64,000 bases of DNA. Source: Bradyrhizobium sp. Ash2021 (GTDB lineage Bacteria > Pseudomonadota > Alphaproteobacteria > Rhizobiales > Xanthobacteraceae). This document shows positions 42,814 to 51,148 of the stretch, one piece after another; within the stretch, counting starts at the first letter, position 1, and each line of letters opens with the position of its first letter. Position numbers and translations under genes: made by a program. Below the pieces are notes generated by a model. That model was not told the origin of the DNA and made no database searches. It saw only the letters and a program-made list of their open reading frames with translations. The stretch covers positions 4,942,501 to 5,006,500 of the forward strand of contig NZ_CP100604.1 of assembly GCF_031202265.1 (NCBI RefSeq), read 5' to 3'.

Positions 42814-44230
42814 GAGCTATGGCCCAAAGTTGGTGACGGCGTGAATCGGGAAGGCGGCATATCGTGGGGGTGTTCAACGCCTCCACTTCTCCACCAAAGG
42901 AGCGATATGCCGTGTCTAAGGATACCGTCGTAAAACTGATTCAGCCAGGAACTTTCAGCGACCAACTCACCGACATTTTGCGCGATGGGGCGCGTGCCCT
43001 TCTCGCCCAGGCGGTGGAGGCCGAGGTCGCCGGGTTTCTTTCCAAGCATGCCGATTTGAAGACCGAGGATGGCCACCAACGCGTGGTGCGCCACGGTCAT
43101 CTGCCCGAGCGCGAGGTGATGACGGGCATCGGCGCGGTCCCGGTGCGCCAGCCCCGCGTGCGCGATCGCGAGGCCGCAGCCGGCGATCCCCGCCGCATCC
43201 GCTTCTCGCCATCGATCTTGCCGCCCTATATGCGCCGCTCGAAGTCGATCGAGACGCTGCTACCGATCCTCTACCTGAAGGGCATCTCGACCGGCGATTT
43301 CTCGGACGCTCTGGCGGCCTTGCTCGGCAAGGATGCGCCCGGCCTCTCGGCCAGCGCCATCGGCCGCCTGAAGGACGGCTGGCAGGATGATCATGCCCAG
43401 TGGCGCAAGCGTGATTTGTCGGGCAAGCGCTACGTGTACGTCTGGGCGGACGGCATCCACCTCGAGGCGCGGCTGGAAGATGAAAAGCAGTGCATCCTGG
43501 TGCTGATCGGCGCGACGCCCGAGGGCAAGAAAGAGCTCGTCGGGTTCACCGATGGCGCTCGGGAAAGTGCGCAGGATTGGCGCGATCTGCTGCTGGATCT
43601 GAAGCGATGCGGGCTCGATGCCCGGCCCGAGCTGATGATCGCCGACGGCGCGCTCGGCTTCTGGAAAGCGGCCGGCGAGGTCTGGCCGAAAGCACGCGAG
43701 CAGCGCTGTTGGGTGCACAAGACGGCGAACGTGCTGGGCAAATTACCCAAGAGTGTGCAACCAAAGGCCAAGCGGGCGCTGCAGGAAATCTGGATGGCCG
43801 AGACCAAGGCCAATGCCGAAGTCGCCTTCGACGCCTTCATCGAAAGCTACACGCCGAAATACCAGAAGGCCGTCGATTGTCTGACGAAGGATCGCGACCT
43901 GCTGCTCGCCTTCTACGACTTCCCGGCCGAGCATTGGAAGCACCTGCGCACCACCAACCCGATTGAAAGCACTTTCGCGACCGTCCGCCACCGCACGATC
44001 CGATCGAAAGGCTGCCTCTCAAACAAGACCGCTCTCGCCATGGTATTCAAGCTGGTCGAAGGGGCGCAACGATCCTGGCGACGGCTCGACGGACATGCAC
44101 ACTTGCCAAAGATCATTCTCGGTGTGAAATTCACCGACGGGATCGAGGTCACCGCCAAGCTGGCCGCCCCTCAGCCCGCAACCGCCGCCGCCTGACTGAT
44201 CAGGCCGTCACCAAAAATTGGCGATAGCTC
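42814..44230 (+). mobile_element. IS256-family insertion sequence, copy 3 (complete, no target duplication)
   Basis: The 1417 bases have both 27-base imperfect ends (GAGCTATGGCCCAA left, complement of GAGCTATCGCCAA right). The 9 bases outside differ (AGGCCTGCC left, CAGGCCCGC right), so there is no clean target duplication. This suggests rearrangement after insertion, perhaps by recombination with another copy. Confidence 0.9.
42912..44195 (+). CDS. IS256-family transposase, copy 3
   Basis: The 427 residues are identical to the other two copies, with Asp180, Asp245 and Glu352 present and GTG 42912 preceded by AAAGGAG. Since both ends are intact, this copy and copy 1 are the ones that could still move. 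Confidence 0.92.
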   Translation: MSKDTVVKLIQPGTFSDQLTDILRDGARALLAQAVEAEVAGFLSKHADLKTEDGHQRVVRHGHLPEREVMTGIGAVPVRQPRVRDREAAAGDPRRIRFSPSILPPYMRRSKSIETLLPILYLKGISTGDFSDALAALLGKDAPGLSASAIGRLKDGWQDDHAQWRKRDLSGKRYVYVWADGIHLEARLEDEKQCILVLIGATPEGKKELVGFTDGARESAQDWRDLLLDLKRCGLDARPELMIADGALGFWKAAGEVWPKAREQRCWVHKTANVLGKLPKSVQPKAKRALQEIWMAETKANAEVAFDAFIESYTPKYQKAVDCLTKDRDLLLAFYDFPAEHWKHLRTTNPIESTFATVRHRTIRSKGCLSNKTALAMVFKLVEGAQRSWRRLDGHAHLPKIILGVKFTDGIEVTAKLAAPQPATAAA

Positions 44231-44575
44231 CAGGCCCGCTCGAAAAACGACTTGCGGTGGCGGCGCATCATCGCGGAATTCAATGCTCAAACTTCTATTA
44301 GCGCAAGCGATGTATTTCGACAGTCATCGCTCTCTGCTCTGCTCCTTTTCAGTAATGCCGCTCATGGCACAAATGCGAACTACTGACTGCATTGAGTAAT
44401 GTCCGCGTTCGAGGGCAAAGCGGAAAACATATGCTCGCACTGAGTTCTTCTCATTTTGAGCCTGAACGGACGTCGGGTTGTCGCTAAATGACCGGTAAGT
44501 GAGGCCACCTAGCCCTTACTGTGTGCTAATTTGAGCCGGCACGATCCACTGCATTCAGCCCGGAACCGTTGCACC
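44231..44575. other. Intergenic stretch with a GCGGAAA repeat relic
   Basis: GGGCAAAGCGGAAAACATAT and a diverged GAACGGACGTCGG resemble the intergenic block at 38740. No gene is seen. Confidence 0.35.
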
Positions 44576-45532
44576 ATGACCGATTATCATAATCCGGCGT
44601 GGACCAAGGAAAGCCGCTTCCGCGGTGCCTTCGACGATGTGATCATCATCCCACTCGTTCTTATAGCGCTCGCCGCCAACAAAATCCTGCGTTTCATCCT
44701 TTCGATTCTGATGCGGCTGCTCGACTACGCCTTCCCTTTGGCAATGCAGATCGTCTGGCTTCCGCTCTTCGCGGCCAGGGTTCTTGGCAATGTCATCGTT
44801 ACTGCCATAAGCGGCGCGTTGCGTCTTGTTCCGCTTTCCGAGACGAATCGTCGACGCTGGAGCATATCGATACGCCGGAACTGGTCGCGGCTTCGGCGGA
44901 AGATTAGCTATCGGGCGTTCGAACGAGCCGTGCATACCGCCTTTGAGAGCGGCATGGCATGGGTGTTCCGGAAATGCCGGCATCTCACGCCGAACACCGC
45001 ACTGCTCGTGATTCTGGGCGCGATATTTTGGCTCCCGATCTCTCTCGGAGCCGCAACGGCGATGCACGCGATATTGTTGGCGAAGGTCACATTCTGGCCG
45101 GCGTGGATGCAACTCTTGCATCCGGTGGCAACGGTCATCGCGAAGAGCAAGCTCTTGGTGCTGCCGGTGTACCCCGCCGCCTGGCCACAGGCCAAAAAAC
45201 ATCCGATCGTTCAGCTCGCATTCAAGGGCTATGAAACCTTCAAGCGCATGTATGTGATCAAAAAGGTCGGTTTTCGCTATCGGCAGGCAGAGATCGTCGG
45301 GATCGCAGCGGTTGAGAGGCTCGAACGCGCCATCGGCATCGAGTCGGCGGTGAGGTGGTTGCGCAAGGCGCACGTTGCCGAACATTTCGGCGTCGAAAAG
45401 CCCACCCAGAAATTGCAATCGTTCTTCTTGCGATGGTCAATCAAGTTCTCAGCAGAATACTACGAAGCGAAAGAACAGCAAGCCTCAGATGTCCTGTCAT
45501 TAAGCAGCAGCAAGCTACGAACGCTGAGGTGA
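44576..45532 (+). CDS. Multi-span membrane protein of unknown function
   Basis: The 318-residue protein MTDYHNPAWTKESRFRGAFD has hydrophobic segments at about residues 22-42, 52-75 (YAFPLAMQIVWLPLFAARVL) and 140-185 (TALLVILGAIFWLPISLGAA, then LLAKVTFWPAWMQLLHPVAT), and a basic C-terminal half with a helix VGIAAVERLERAIGIESAVR. I chose ATG 44576 because the 15 codons upstream carry no conserved pattern. It resembles no family I can name; the C-terminus is cytoplasmic by the positive-inside rule. Confidence 0.6.
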   Translation: MTDYHNPAWTKESRFRGAFDDVIIIPLVLIALAANKILRFILSILMRLLDYAFPLAMQIVWLPLFAARVLGNVIVTAISGALRLVPLSETNRRRWSISIRRNWSRLRRKISYRAFERAVHTAFESGMAWVFRKCRHLTPNTALLVILGAIFWLPISLGAATAMHAILLAKVTFWPAWMQLLHPVATVIAKSKLLVLPVYPAAWPQAKKHPIVQLAFKGYETFKRMYVIKKVGFRYRQAEIVGIAAVERLERAIGIESAVRWLRKAHVAEHFGVEKPTQKLQSFFLRWSIKFSAEYYEAKEQQASDVLSLSSSKLRTLR

Positions 45533-46161
45533 TCGTCAATCTCAAAACCGTTGCGATACCCGGCATCACCTTGAAGCGTTGTCCGCTGCTCGATTGCGCC
45601 GGGATCGAACAACTGACGGACTACGGTTAGTTAGCCAAATGCCGCTTTTGGCCCATCGCGTCATTTCGCGGCGATGCAGCGCTTCGGTCGCTTTCGGACC
45701 GGAGCGGACATTAGATGGCAGGCAGGGCCGACTGGATCAGTCGAGAATGACCCAATTGAGACATTGGTCATTTCAGTCGTGACACCGAATCGACGCTTGC
45801 AGTGACCTAGCTGTCGTAAAGGACAGTGTGACTGTCACACCCAGTGGTGAGAGGGACGAGGTGTCGAGCGCACGCATCTATGCTGGCTTTCGCTGAGGGA
45901 CAGATACCGACCAACGTATGACCAGGCGGTGCCGGGCCATCAGTGGTTGCAGCTAATAGTCCTGCAGAGCGGCGAACGCCCGCCGGCCTTTCTCTTTTGA
46001 GGATGCGATGACGTTCAGCATTCATGCGAGGAAGGAGGACGGGAAACCGTCGTTGCGAGCCACGTCAGTCCAATGCTGGCGGTTGCGAAAGCTCGCACCC
46101 TAGTTACGGCCGGATGGCAGGTGCAGATCACCGACGAGTACGGCAAGATATTTCGGCCTAA
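45533..46161. other. Intergenic region without a supportable gene
   Basis: A diverged GCGGACAT-type repeat is visible near 45650-45720. Open frames have no ribosome sites or family match. Confidence 0.35.
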
Positions 46162-47095
46162 GTGTCTGTCCTGGAAGTTCTTGAATCGGATGAATCATTT
46201 GTGATTCAAGGGTGGTGGCCTGATTCGTAGGAGCCGCCCATGTGGACGACGAACAACCGCGCTCGTTATGATCGTAGCTTCTTGCGCTATCCCAGCGATC
46301 TGACTGATGACGAATGGGCGCTTGTTGAGCCGCTGATCCCGCCCGCCAAGCGCGGCGGCGACAAGCGCACGGTGATCATGCGCGAGGTGGTGAACGGCCT
46401 CATGTATATTCTGTCGACAGGTTGCCAGTGGCGGGCCATTCCGAAAGACCTGCCGCCGCGTTCGACCATCCATGGATATTTCGATCTGTGGAGCTGGGAT
46501 GGCACGCTCGATCGCATCCATCACATGCTCTATGTGAAATGTCGCGAAGCGCTTGGCCGGGAAGCCAGTCCCACCGCCGCCGTCATCGACAGCCAGAGCG
46601 TCAAAAGCGCTGAAAAAGGGGGTCTTCGATCGATCCGCCGGGTTACGATGCGGGAAAAAAGATCAAGGGCAAGAAGCGCCACATTCTCGTCGATACGCAA
46701 GGCCTGCTGATCCACGCCATCGTGCACGCCGCCGACATTCAGGATCGCGATGGCGGCGAACTCGTCATGGCGACGCTATTCGGTCTTTATCCATTCCTGC
46801 TGAGGCTCTACGCCGATGGTGGCTATCAAGGCCCCTTGTTTCGCCGCGCTATGGCAAAAATAATGGCGCAAGTAAATGTCGAAATCGTCAAGCGATCCGA
46901 TCACGCGAAGGGCTTCATCGTCTTGCCCAAGCGATGGGTCGTCGAGCGCACGTTCGCGTGGCTTGGACGATGCAGGCGCCTGGCCAAGGATTGGGAAAAT
47001 CTCAACCGCCGAGGCCTCGCATTCCTACGTCTCGCGTCGATCAGGCTCATGCTGAGAAAGCTATGCAATCCAACATGATCTTTCCGGACAGACTC
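46162..47095 (+). mobile_element. IS5-family (IS427-type) insertion sequence
   Basis: The ends GTGTCTGTCC (46162) and the complement of GAGTCTGTCC (ending at 47095) are flanked by TAA at 46159-46161 and 47096-47098, as expected for a short target duplication. Its length is 934 bases. Confidence 0.8.
46240..47078 (+). CDS. IS5-family transposase in two frames
   Basis: The first frame has SDLTDDEWALVEPLIPPAKR (about 18-37), TGCQWRAIPKDLPPRSTIHG and the first Asp in AAVIDSQSVKSAEKGG. The second continues DPPGYDAGKKIKGKKRHIL, has LYADGGYQGPLFRR (second Asp), and ends with RWVVERTFAWLGRCRRLAKD (Glu). The shift occurs at AAAAAGGGGGTCTT (46613-46626). It may be a programmed frameshift, as in other members of this group, or a one-base loss. 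The DDE triad is otherwise complete. Confidence 0.85.
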
Positions 47096-47139
47096 TAACA
47101 GGTTCGAGGAGCTACTCAGATTTTACCGAAAGCCTCCGA

Positions 47140-47337
47140 TTAGGTTTTGAGCGTCCGCGCTGCTTCGGCGTCGCGAGCCAATCGCTCCGCCTTTAACCGC
47201 TCGTGGTTTGCATGGAACGCCTTTTGAGTGCGTTCATACTCGGCCATCGCTACCTTGACGTCCGCCTCCTTGAAGGCTTTTCGTGCCTCACGCTCGGCCG
47301 CGGTGGGCACCTTCCGTTCGTATGTGTAATCCCTCAT
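47140..47337 (-). CDS. Small charged helical protein (65 aa)
   Basis: MRDYTYERKVPTAAEREARK continues AFKEADVKVAMAEYERTQKA and ends AEAARTLKT. It is almost all helix, with many Arg, Lys, Glu and Ala residues. AAAGGAGGAGGAA before ATG 47337 is a very strong ribosome site, so the 11 codons upstream are not used. The function is unknown. Confidence 0.65.
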   Translation of the reverse strand: MRDYTYERKVPTAAEREARKAFKEADVKVAMAEYERTQKAFHANHERLKAERLARDAEAARTLKT

Positions 47338-47451
47338 TTCCTCCTCCTTTTGCGTTTGATTACTACGCAATGTTTTGTCGATGGGTCGAAAGTCGCATCG
47401 GAGTTTCCCGGGAGCTCAAGGCCTAATTTGCCCTTTTGTGTTTACACTTAA

Positions 47452-47697
47452 CTACGTCGGCGAGTGCAAATCGCCTTGAAGCCAGCGTCCAAGAGCCTTG
47501 GACTTCATAGGATCTTCATACGCGGCCAGGGCTGTAACTACGCGATTGCAGATAGCGCACTCAAACGTATGCAAGTCGACGCCTGGGCGTGCTGGCTCGA
47601 TGCAGGTAAGCATCATCTCGGCCTTGCACTTCGGACAGGCGGGGCGCCCAAATGCAACCGGCGGAATGGCGGACGACATGCGTTGAGATTGGGGCAT
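47452..47697 (-). CDS. Zinc-ribbon small protein (CPKC ... CAIC)
   Basis: The 81-residue protein has RPACPKCKAEMMLTCIEPAR and FECAICNRVVTAL, two Cys pairs of a zinc ribbon. It is a widespread Bradyrhizobium type (RPACPKC-x-x-x-MML-x-x-IEP). ATG 47697 follows AGGGAGG by six bases. The role is unknown; it may bind nucleic acid or act as a regulator. Confidence 0.7.
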   Translation of the reverse strand: MPQSQRMSSAIPPVAFGRPACPKCKAEMMLTCIEPARPGVDLHTFECAICNRVVTALAAYEDPMKSKALGRWLQGDLHSPT

Positions 47698-48026
47698 ATG
47701 ATGCCTCCCTAGAATAGGCGGGAGCGCAACACTCTCTGTCACCGGTGGATGCCCGTGATGCAGCGGTGATGGAGCTTTATGGATCCCGATCGAACCAAAT
47801 AGCCAGTTAATTCGTGTTCGGTTGCCGATTAGTGGTTACAGAGCGATTCAAGGGTCAAAACAGGGCCAGCGCGCCATCCGCGGTGCGATCAGGACGCTAA
47901 ATATTTCGGATTGGGACGGAACGATTCACCTGGGCTGGTCTTGGTCCTCAGCAATCGGCGATCCTATCTCCGAAAGCCAAGCCACCGACCGGTCGACATT
48001 TTACCCAATGCCCGGCGGGAGGTCTC

Positions 48027-48063
48027 AAACGGCCTCAGATGTGCGCACACTGAGGCCGTTTTG
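48027..48063. terminator. Bidirectional terminator
   Basis: AAACGGCCTCAG (48027-48038) and CTGAGGCCGTTT (48050-48061) form a perfect 12-base stem with an 11-base loop, followed by T. The remainder of 47698-48163 has no supportable gene. Confidence 0.75.
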
Positions 48064-48163
48064 CTTGTTCAATGACCCATCTGCGACATTGGGCAGCACT
48101 CAAGAAAGTGCACGATCTCACTTGATCGGCGGAATGGTTCGCCCAGGCGGCGATGTCCTGAGC

Positions 48164-48346
48164 CTACGCGCTAATGTTCAACTGCCGCAGCACGTCAGCG
48201 ATGAGTTGCTTCACGTCCTGATGGCCACCGTTGTTGAAGGTGATGCGCGTGCCTTGTCCGTCGGGCAGTGGTGTGGCGGTCACGATCCTATCCGTGTTGA
48301 TGACGATGGGCTGATCGTCCGGTTGCGTGAACTGCACGAATGCCAT
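48164..48346 (-). CDS. FlbD-like small protein
   Basis: The 60-residue protein MAFVQFTQPDDQPIVINTDR continues IVTATPLPDGQGTRITFNNG and ends VKQLIADVLRQLNISA. The order 'strand, I-N-x-D-x-I, T-x-I-T-x-x-x-G, V-x-E/Q-x-x-x-x-V-x-x-x-L' is that of FlbD-type proteins, but with no flagellar genes nearby it is probably a paralogue with another role. Confidence 0.6.
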   Translation of the reverse strand: MAFVQFTQPDDQPIVINTDRIVTATPLPDGQGTRITFNNGGHQDVKQLIADVLRQLNISA

Positions 48347-48556
48347 GAAAGATCGATCCTGCCTGTTGGGCGCGCGAGCCGCGCGCGGCGCCCCGAAACC
48401 TGCGACGCGCGGGCGTCAAGGTCAAGCCTGTGTACCGAAAACGTAAAGGCGAGGCGCTTCAAATGGCTTGCGGCGTTTGTACCCGCTCCACCCGATGCGC
48501 CGCCTCGCTTCCCGGGGAGGGCAGCACTCATCTACGCGGTCGCGGAATGACCGCTG

Positions 48557-48632
48557 TTGTGCAGGTTTTCGGATGCCGGGATGCCGAGATCCTGCCCAGC
48601 CTCGGACAGCCGGCATCCGAAAACCTGCACAA
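48557..48632. repeat. Perfect 23-base inverted repeat (REP-like hairpin)
   Basis: Arms 48557-48579 and 48610-48632 are exact complements (TTGTGCAGGTTTTCGG with ATGCCGG) around a 30-base loop. It ends 17 bases from the stop of the ABC binding-protein gene. No T run follows, so it is not a typical terminator. A degenerate copy is at 34836. Confidence 0.85.
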
Positions 48633-48649
48633 TAGGCGACAAGCCCCGG

Positions 48650-49627
48650 CTATTCGATCAGCTCGTCGGCGCGGGCGAGAAGCGCGGGCGGCACTTCGAG
48701 GCCGAGCGCTTTCGCGGTCTTGAGGTTGATGACCAGTTGGAAACGAGTTGGCTGCTCGACCGGCAAATCGGCGGGCTGGGCGCCTTTGAGGATTTTGTCG
48801 ACGTACACGGCAGCCTTGTGAAAAAGGTCCGCATATATCGCGGAGTACGCCATCAGCCCGCCTTGGTCGGCGAACCAGCGCGGCACGGAAACCGCCGGCA
48901 CGCGGTGTTGCAGCGCCAGCTCGGCGGCGCGCTTGCTCGGCAGGCTGGGCTGAACGATGATGGCGGGGGGCCGGTCTCTCTCCATCGCGGCGAAAGCGCT
49001 CTCGAATTCCTCATTGTTGCTAATCCTGATAGGCTTGATTGCGGTTCCGGTGGCTTCGCCGCCAAGCTGGATCTGTTCGAGGAAAGGTTTGGAGAAGGGA
49101 TCGGTCGCGTTGACCAGAGCGGTGACCCGGCGCGCCGACGGCAGCATGTCGCGGATCAATTGGACGCTTTTGCCGGCCAGTTCGGCGGTTACGCTCGCGA
49201 TGCCGGTGACATTTCCACCCGGTCGGGCAAGGCTCATGACAAGGCCCGTGCCGATCGGATCTCCGGTCTCGGCCATCACGATCGGGATTTCCCGCGTCGC
49301 TTGCTTTGCAGCCACAGCGGTGGGCGTAAACCAAGTGACGATGACATCGACCTTGAGACGAACTAGCTCAGCTGCAAGTTCGGGAAGCCGGTCGATCTGT
49401 CCTTCCGCCGACCGAAACTCAAATCGAATGTTCTGCCCCTCGATATACCCCAGATCGCGTAGTCCCTGCCGAAACTCCCGCCAGAATTCTTCCGGGCTTA
49501 TATTGCCGATAACCAGCGCGCCGATGGTCGGCACCTCCGGCTGCTGCGCGCGCGCCGCGAGCGGCCACGCAATCGCCGCGCCGCCCAGTGTGAATATGAA
49601 TTCTCGCCGTCGGATGTGGATTGCCAT
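48650..49627 (-). CDS. ABC transporter substrate-binding protein (ABC_sub_bind type) with Tat-like leader
   Basis: The 325-residue protein starts MAIHIRRREFIFTLGGAAIA and is cleaved near AARAQQPEV. It then has the family blocks GLRDLGYIEGQNIRFEFRSA, ETGDPIGTGLVMSLARPGGN, VTALVNATDPFSKPFLEQIQ, GGLMAYSAIYADLFHKAAVY and VDKILKGAQPADLPVEQPTR. ATG 49627 is seven bases after GGGAGG. It is an orphan without permease genes. Its promoter and signal region is duplicated at 3454-3615. Confidence 0.88.
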   Translation of the reverse strand: MAIHIRRREFIFTLGGAAIAWPLAARAQQPEVPTIGALVIGNISPEEFWREFRQGLRDLGYIEGQNIRFEFRSAEGQIDRLPELAAELVRLKVDVIVTWFTPTAVAAKQATREIPIVMAETGDPIGTGLVMSLARPGGNVTGIASVTAELAGKSVQLIRDMLPSARRVTALVNATDPFSKPFLEQIQLGGEATGTAIKPIRISNNEEFESAFAAMERDRPPAIIVQPSLPSKRAAELALQHRVPAVSVPRWFADQGGLMAYSAIYADLFHKAAVYVDKILKGAQPADLPVEQPTRFQLVINLKTAKALGLEVPPALLARADELIE

Positions 49628-49672
49628 GCTAACCCTCCCACCGGAGGTCGTATGCACGCAATAGAGGGGACG

Positions 49673-49701
49673 ATATCACGTTTCAGCGAAGGAACAAACA
49701 A
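49673..49701 (-). promoter_or_regulatory. Candidate sigma-70 promoter for the ABC binding-protein gene
   Basis: On the minus strand TTGTTT (49701-49696) and TGATAT (49678-49673) are separated by 17 bases, matching the copy at 3454-3482. Confidence 0.5.
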
Positions 49702-49790
49702 TGCTTGTGCGCTGCGATGCGTTCCTGATCAATCATCGGATATCGTCCCCGTTCTAGCACGTACCCCTGGCTGTCGACCACCCTTGCCAT

Positions 49791-49976
49791 TCACTGTGAT
49801 CGGAACGTAAATGCAAAACGACCTTCGGCATCGGTCAGCTTGATCGCTAGCAGCATCGTGTCAGGATATTCCTCGCCGTGATCCATGGTTTCGAAACGAA
49901 GCCCAGTGCCATCCAAATGCGGGGCCAGTGGGCGTTTGTCGGCTGTCATCTCTTCAAATTTGTGAGCGATTTTCAT
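49791..49976 (-). CDS. Small hypothetical protein (61 aa)
   Basis: MKIAHKFEEMTADKRPLAPH continues HGEEYPDTMLLAIKLTDAEG and ends RFAFTFRSQ. It is probably a small alpha/beta protein. GGAGACC precedes ATG 49976. It is the last gene of a co-directional run that begins at 52535. The family is unknown. Confidence 0.5.
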   Translation of the reverse strand: MKIAHKFEEMTADKRPLAPHLDGTGLRFETMDHGEEYPDTMLLAIKLTDAEGRFAFTFRSQ

Positions 49977-50022
49977 CGGAGGTCTCCCGGATGCCCCTCT
50001 TACTCGGAACAAAATTCTGGCA

Positions 50023-50286
50023 CTAGTAGACGCGGTATCGGCGGTGGCGTGGCCTCAGCGGCCCTTCGCGCGTGTTTGCGAAATATGGATTGACTACGCA
50101 TTGCGCCGCGCGGCCCGACGCCGACATGGCGCACTGAGGCAGTGATGTGTACCGACACTCGTAATAGTTGGCCCCCAGGGTATAAACGTGTAGGCAAACC
50201 GGGTAGGCCGGATCGTAGGTTTGAGCCCGCGCCCCCGCCACAGAGGCGCCCCCGATCACCAAAACCGTCAAAGCCAGATTGCGCAT
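50023..50286 (-). CDS. DUF3551-family small secreted protein
   Basis: The 87-residue protein has a signal peptide (MRNLALTVLVIGGASVAGAR) and the DUF3551 pattern YDPAYPVCLHVYTLGANYYE, CRYTSLPQC, then AAQCVVNPYF: three or four cysteines that probably form disulfides outside the membrane. GGGAGG precedes ATG 50286. An upstream in-frame ATG at 50325 overlaps the stop of the previous gene (ATGA) and would add 13 residues. DUF3551 is abundant in Bradyrhizobium and of unknown function. Confidence 0.75.
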   Translation of the reverse strand: MRNLALTVLVIGGASVAGARAQTYDPAYPVCLHVYTLGANYYECRYTSLPQCAMSASGRAAQCVVNPYFANTREGPLRPRHRRYRVY

Positions 50287-50321
50287 CAGAACCTCCCTTC
50301 GGATCGGCGACTGCGGTTGGG

Positions 50322-50622
50322 TCATCGCTCCCGCTTTAATTTCCGTTTTGCCCAATGTGTATCCTTCGGCGACGAATTAAAGACCCCCTCGACGTGGCGG
50401 TTCAAATCCACGCATGACGCCAATGCGTGTGAACATTGACGGTCCGCCATTCTCCGCAACTAATATCAGCGCTTCCATCGCGGCCTGCCATTTCGGTTCA
50501 TCGTGTTCGGCTTTTGGCAGAGCGATGATGTATTCGGCGGCCTGCTTTAGCGTGGTCAGCTTGCGGCCATCGGGGATCAAAATCGGGTCTTCAAAGCGAC
50601 GGGACCAACCAGACTGACGCAC
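50322..50622 (-). pseudogene. FEDP-family gene, frameshifted near its end
   Basis: From GTG 50622 the frame gives RQSGWSRRFEDPILIPDGRK, LTTLKQAAEYIIALPK and GGPSMFTRIGVMRG. One extra A in the A run at 50404-50406 then shifts it. Corrected, it would read LNRHVEGVFNSS and end HWAKRKLKRER at 50322, overlapping the next start by ATGA. The defect loses only the last 25 or so residues. Confidence 0.7.
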
Positions 50623-50699
50623 AATTAAAACCCCCAATTTTATTTCTGACGGTGAGCAATATTGAACTGCGCAGCCGACGCGAACCCATTTTATAAATG

Positions 50700-50876
50700 C
50701 TACTTGCGGTGAATTTCCTGTTCGGGCTTTAGCCCGCCTTGCCTGCAAAGGGGGTCTGCCTGATTGCAGGAAGTGATTAGCGTCGCCACCGAAAACATCA
50801 TGATCACAATAAAGGCCGCGCTGAGAACCAGTCCGGCAATCAGAATGAGATAGCCTCGTTTGCTCAAATCGAACAT
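50700..50876 (-). CDS. Small membrane protein (58 aa)
   Basis: The product MFDLSKRGYLILIAGLVLSA continues AFIVIMMFSVATLITSCNQA and ends GGLKPEQEIHRK: a short basic start, one long membrane span and a cysteine-containing outer part. It lies between an FEDP gene and a DRPF gene in the same direction. The function is unknown. Confidence 0.6.
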   Translation of the reverse strand: MFDLSKRGYLILIAGLVLSAAFIVIMMFSVATLITSCNQADPLCRQGGLKPEQEIHRK

Positions 50877-50893
50877 CGTGGCGAAGTTTATCG

Positions 50894-51148
50894 CTACTCC
50901 GCACCATCGGCCAGCAAAACAATCCGCGTTCCAGATGGATCGATCTCAAACCATTTTTGCGCGGCGGCGTGTTTCATCCCGATTGAATATTCCTCGACAC
51001 TGCCACCGGCTTGCGTGAATTCAGTGTTCGTTGCGCCGGTGTAGGCATGGGGCAGGCCGCTCTCATTAATCGATCCGCGAACGATGTCGAGCAGCTTGCG
51101 CGCTGCGGCGTCGGGATCACTGAATGGTCTGTCGCCGATAAATTTCAT
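50894..51148 (-). CDS. DRPF-family small protein, copy 3
   Basis: The 84-residue protein [20 protein letters not shown] has the DRPF signature, then [20 protein letters not shown] and [20 protein letters not shown]. Its ATG overlaps the stop of SRAP copy E (ATGA, 51145-51148), so the two are translationally coupled. The family is predicted alpha/beta and cytoplasmic; the function is unknown. The coupling suggests it acts with SRAP. Confidence 0.75.
   Translation of the reverse strand: MKFIGDRPFSDPDAAARKLLDIVRGSINESGLPHAYTGATNTEFTQAGGSVEEYSIGMKHAAAQKWFEIDPSGTRIVLLADGAE

Noticed and set aside
44555..45418. 287-codon minus-strand frame
   Set aside because: It is antisense to the membrane-protein gene at 44576; the plus-strand product has regular membrane spans while the minus product is low-complexity.
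47822..48550. 242-codon plus-strand frame
   Set aside because: It crosses a strong terminator stem and the FlbD-like gene and has no recognisable motif.
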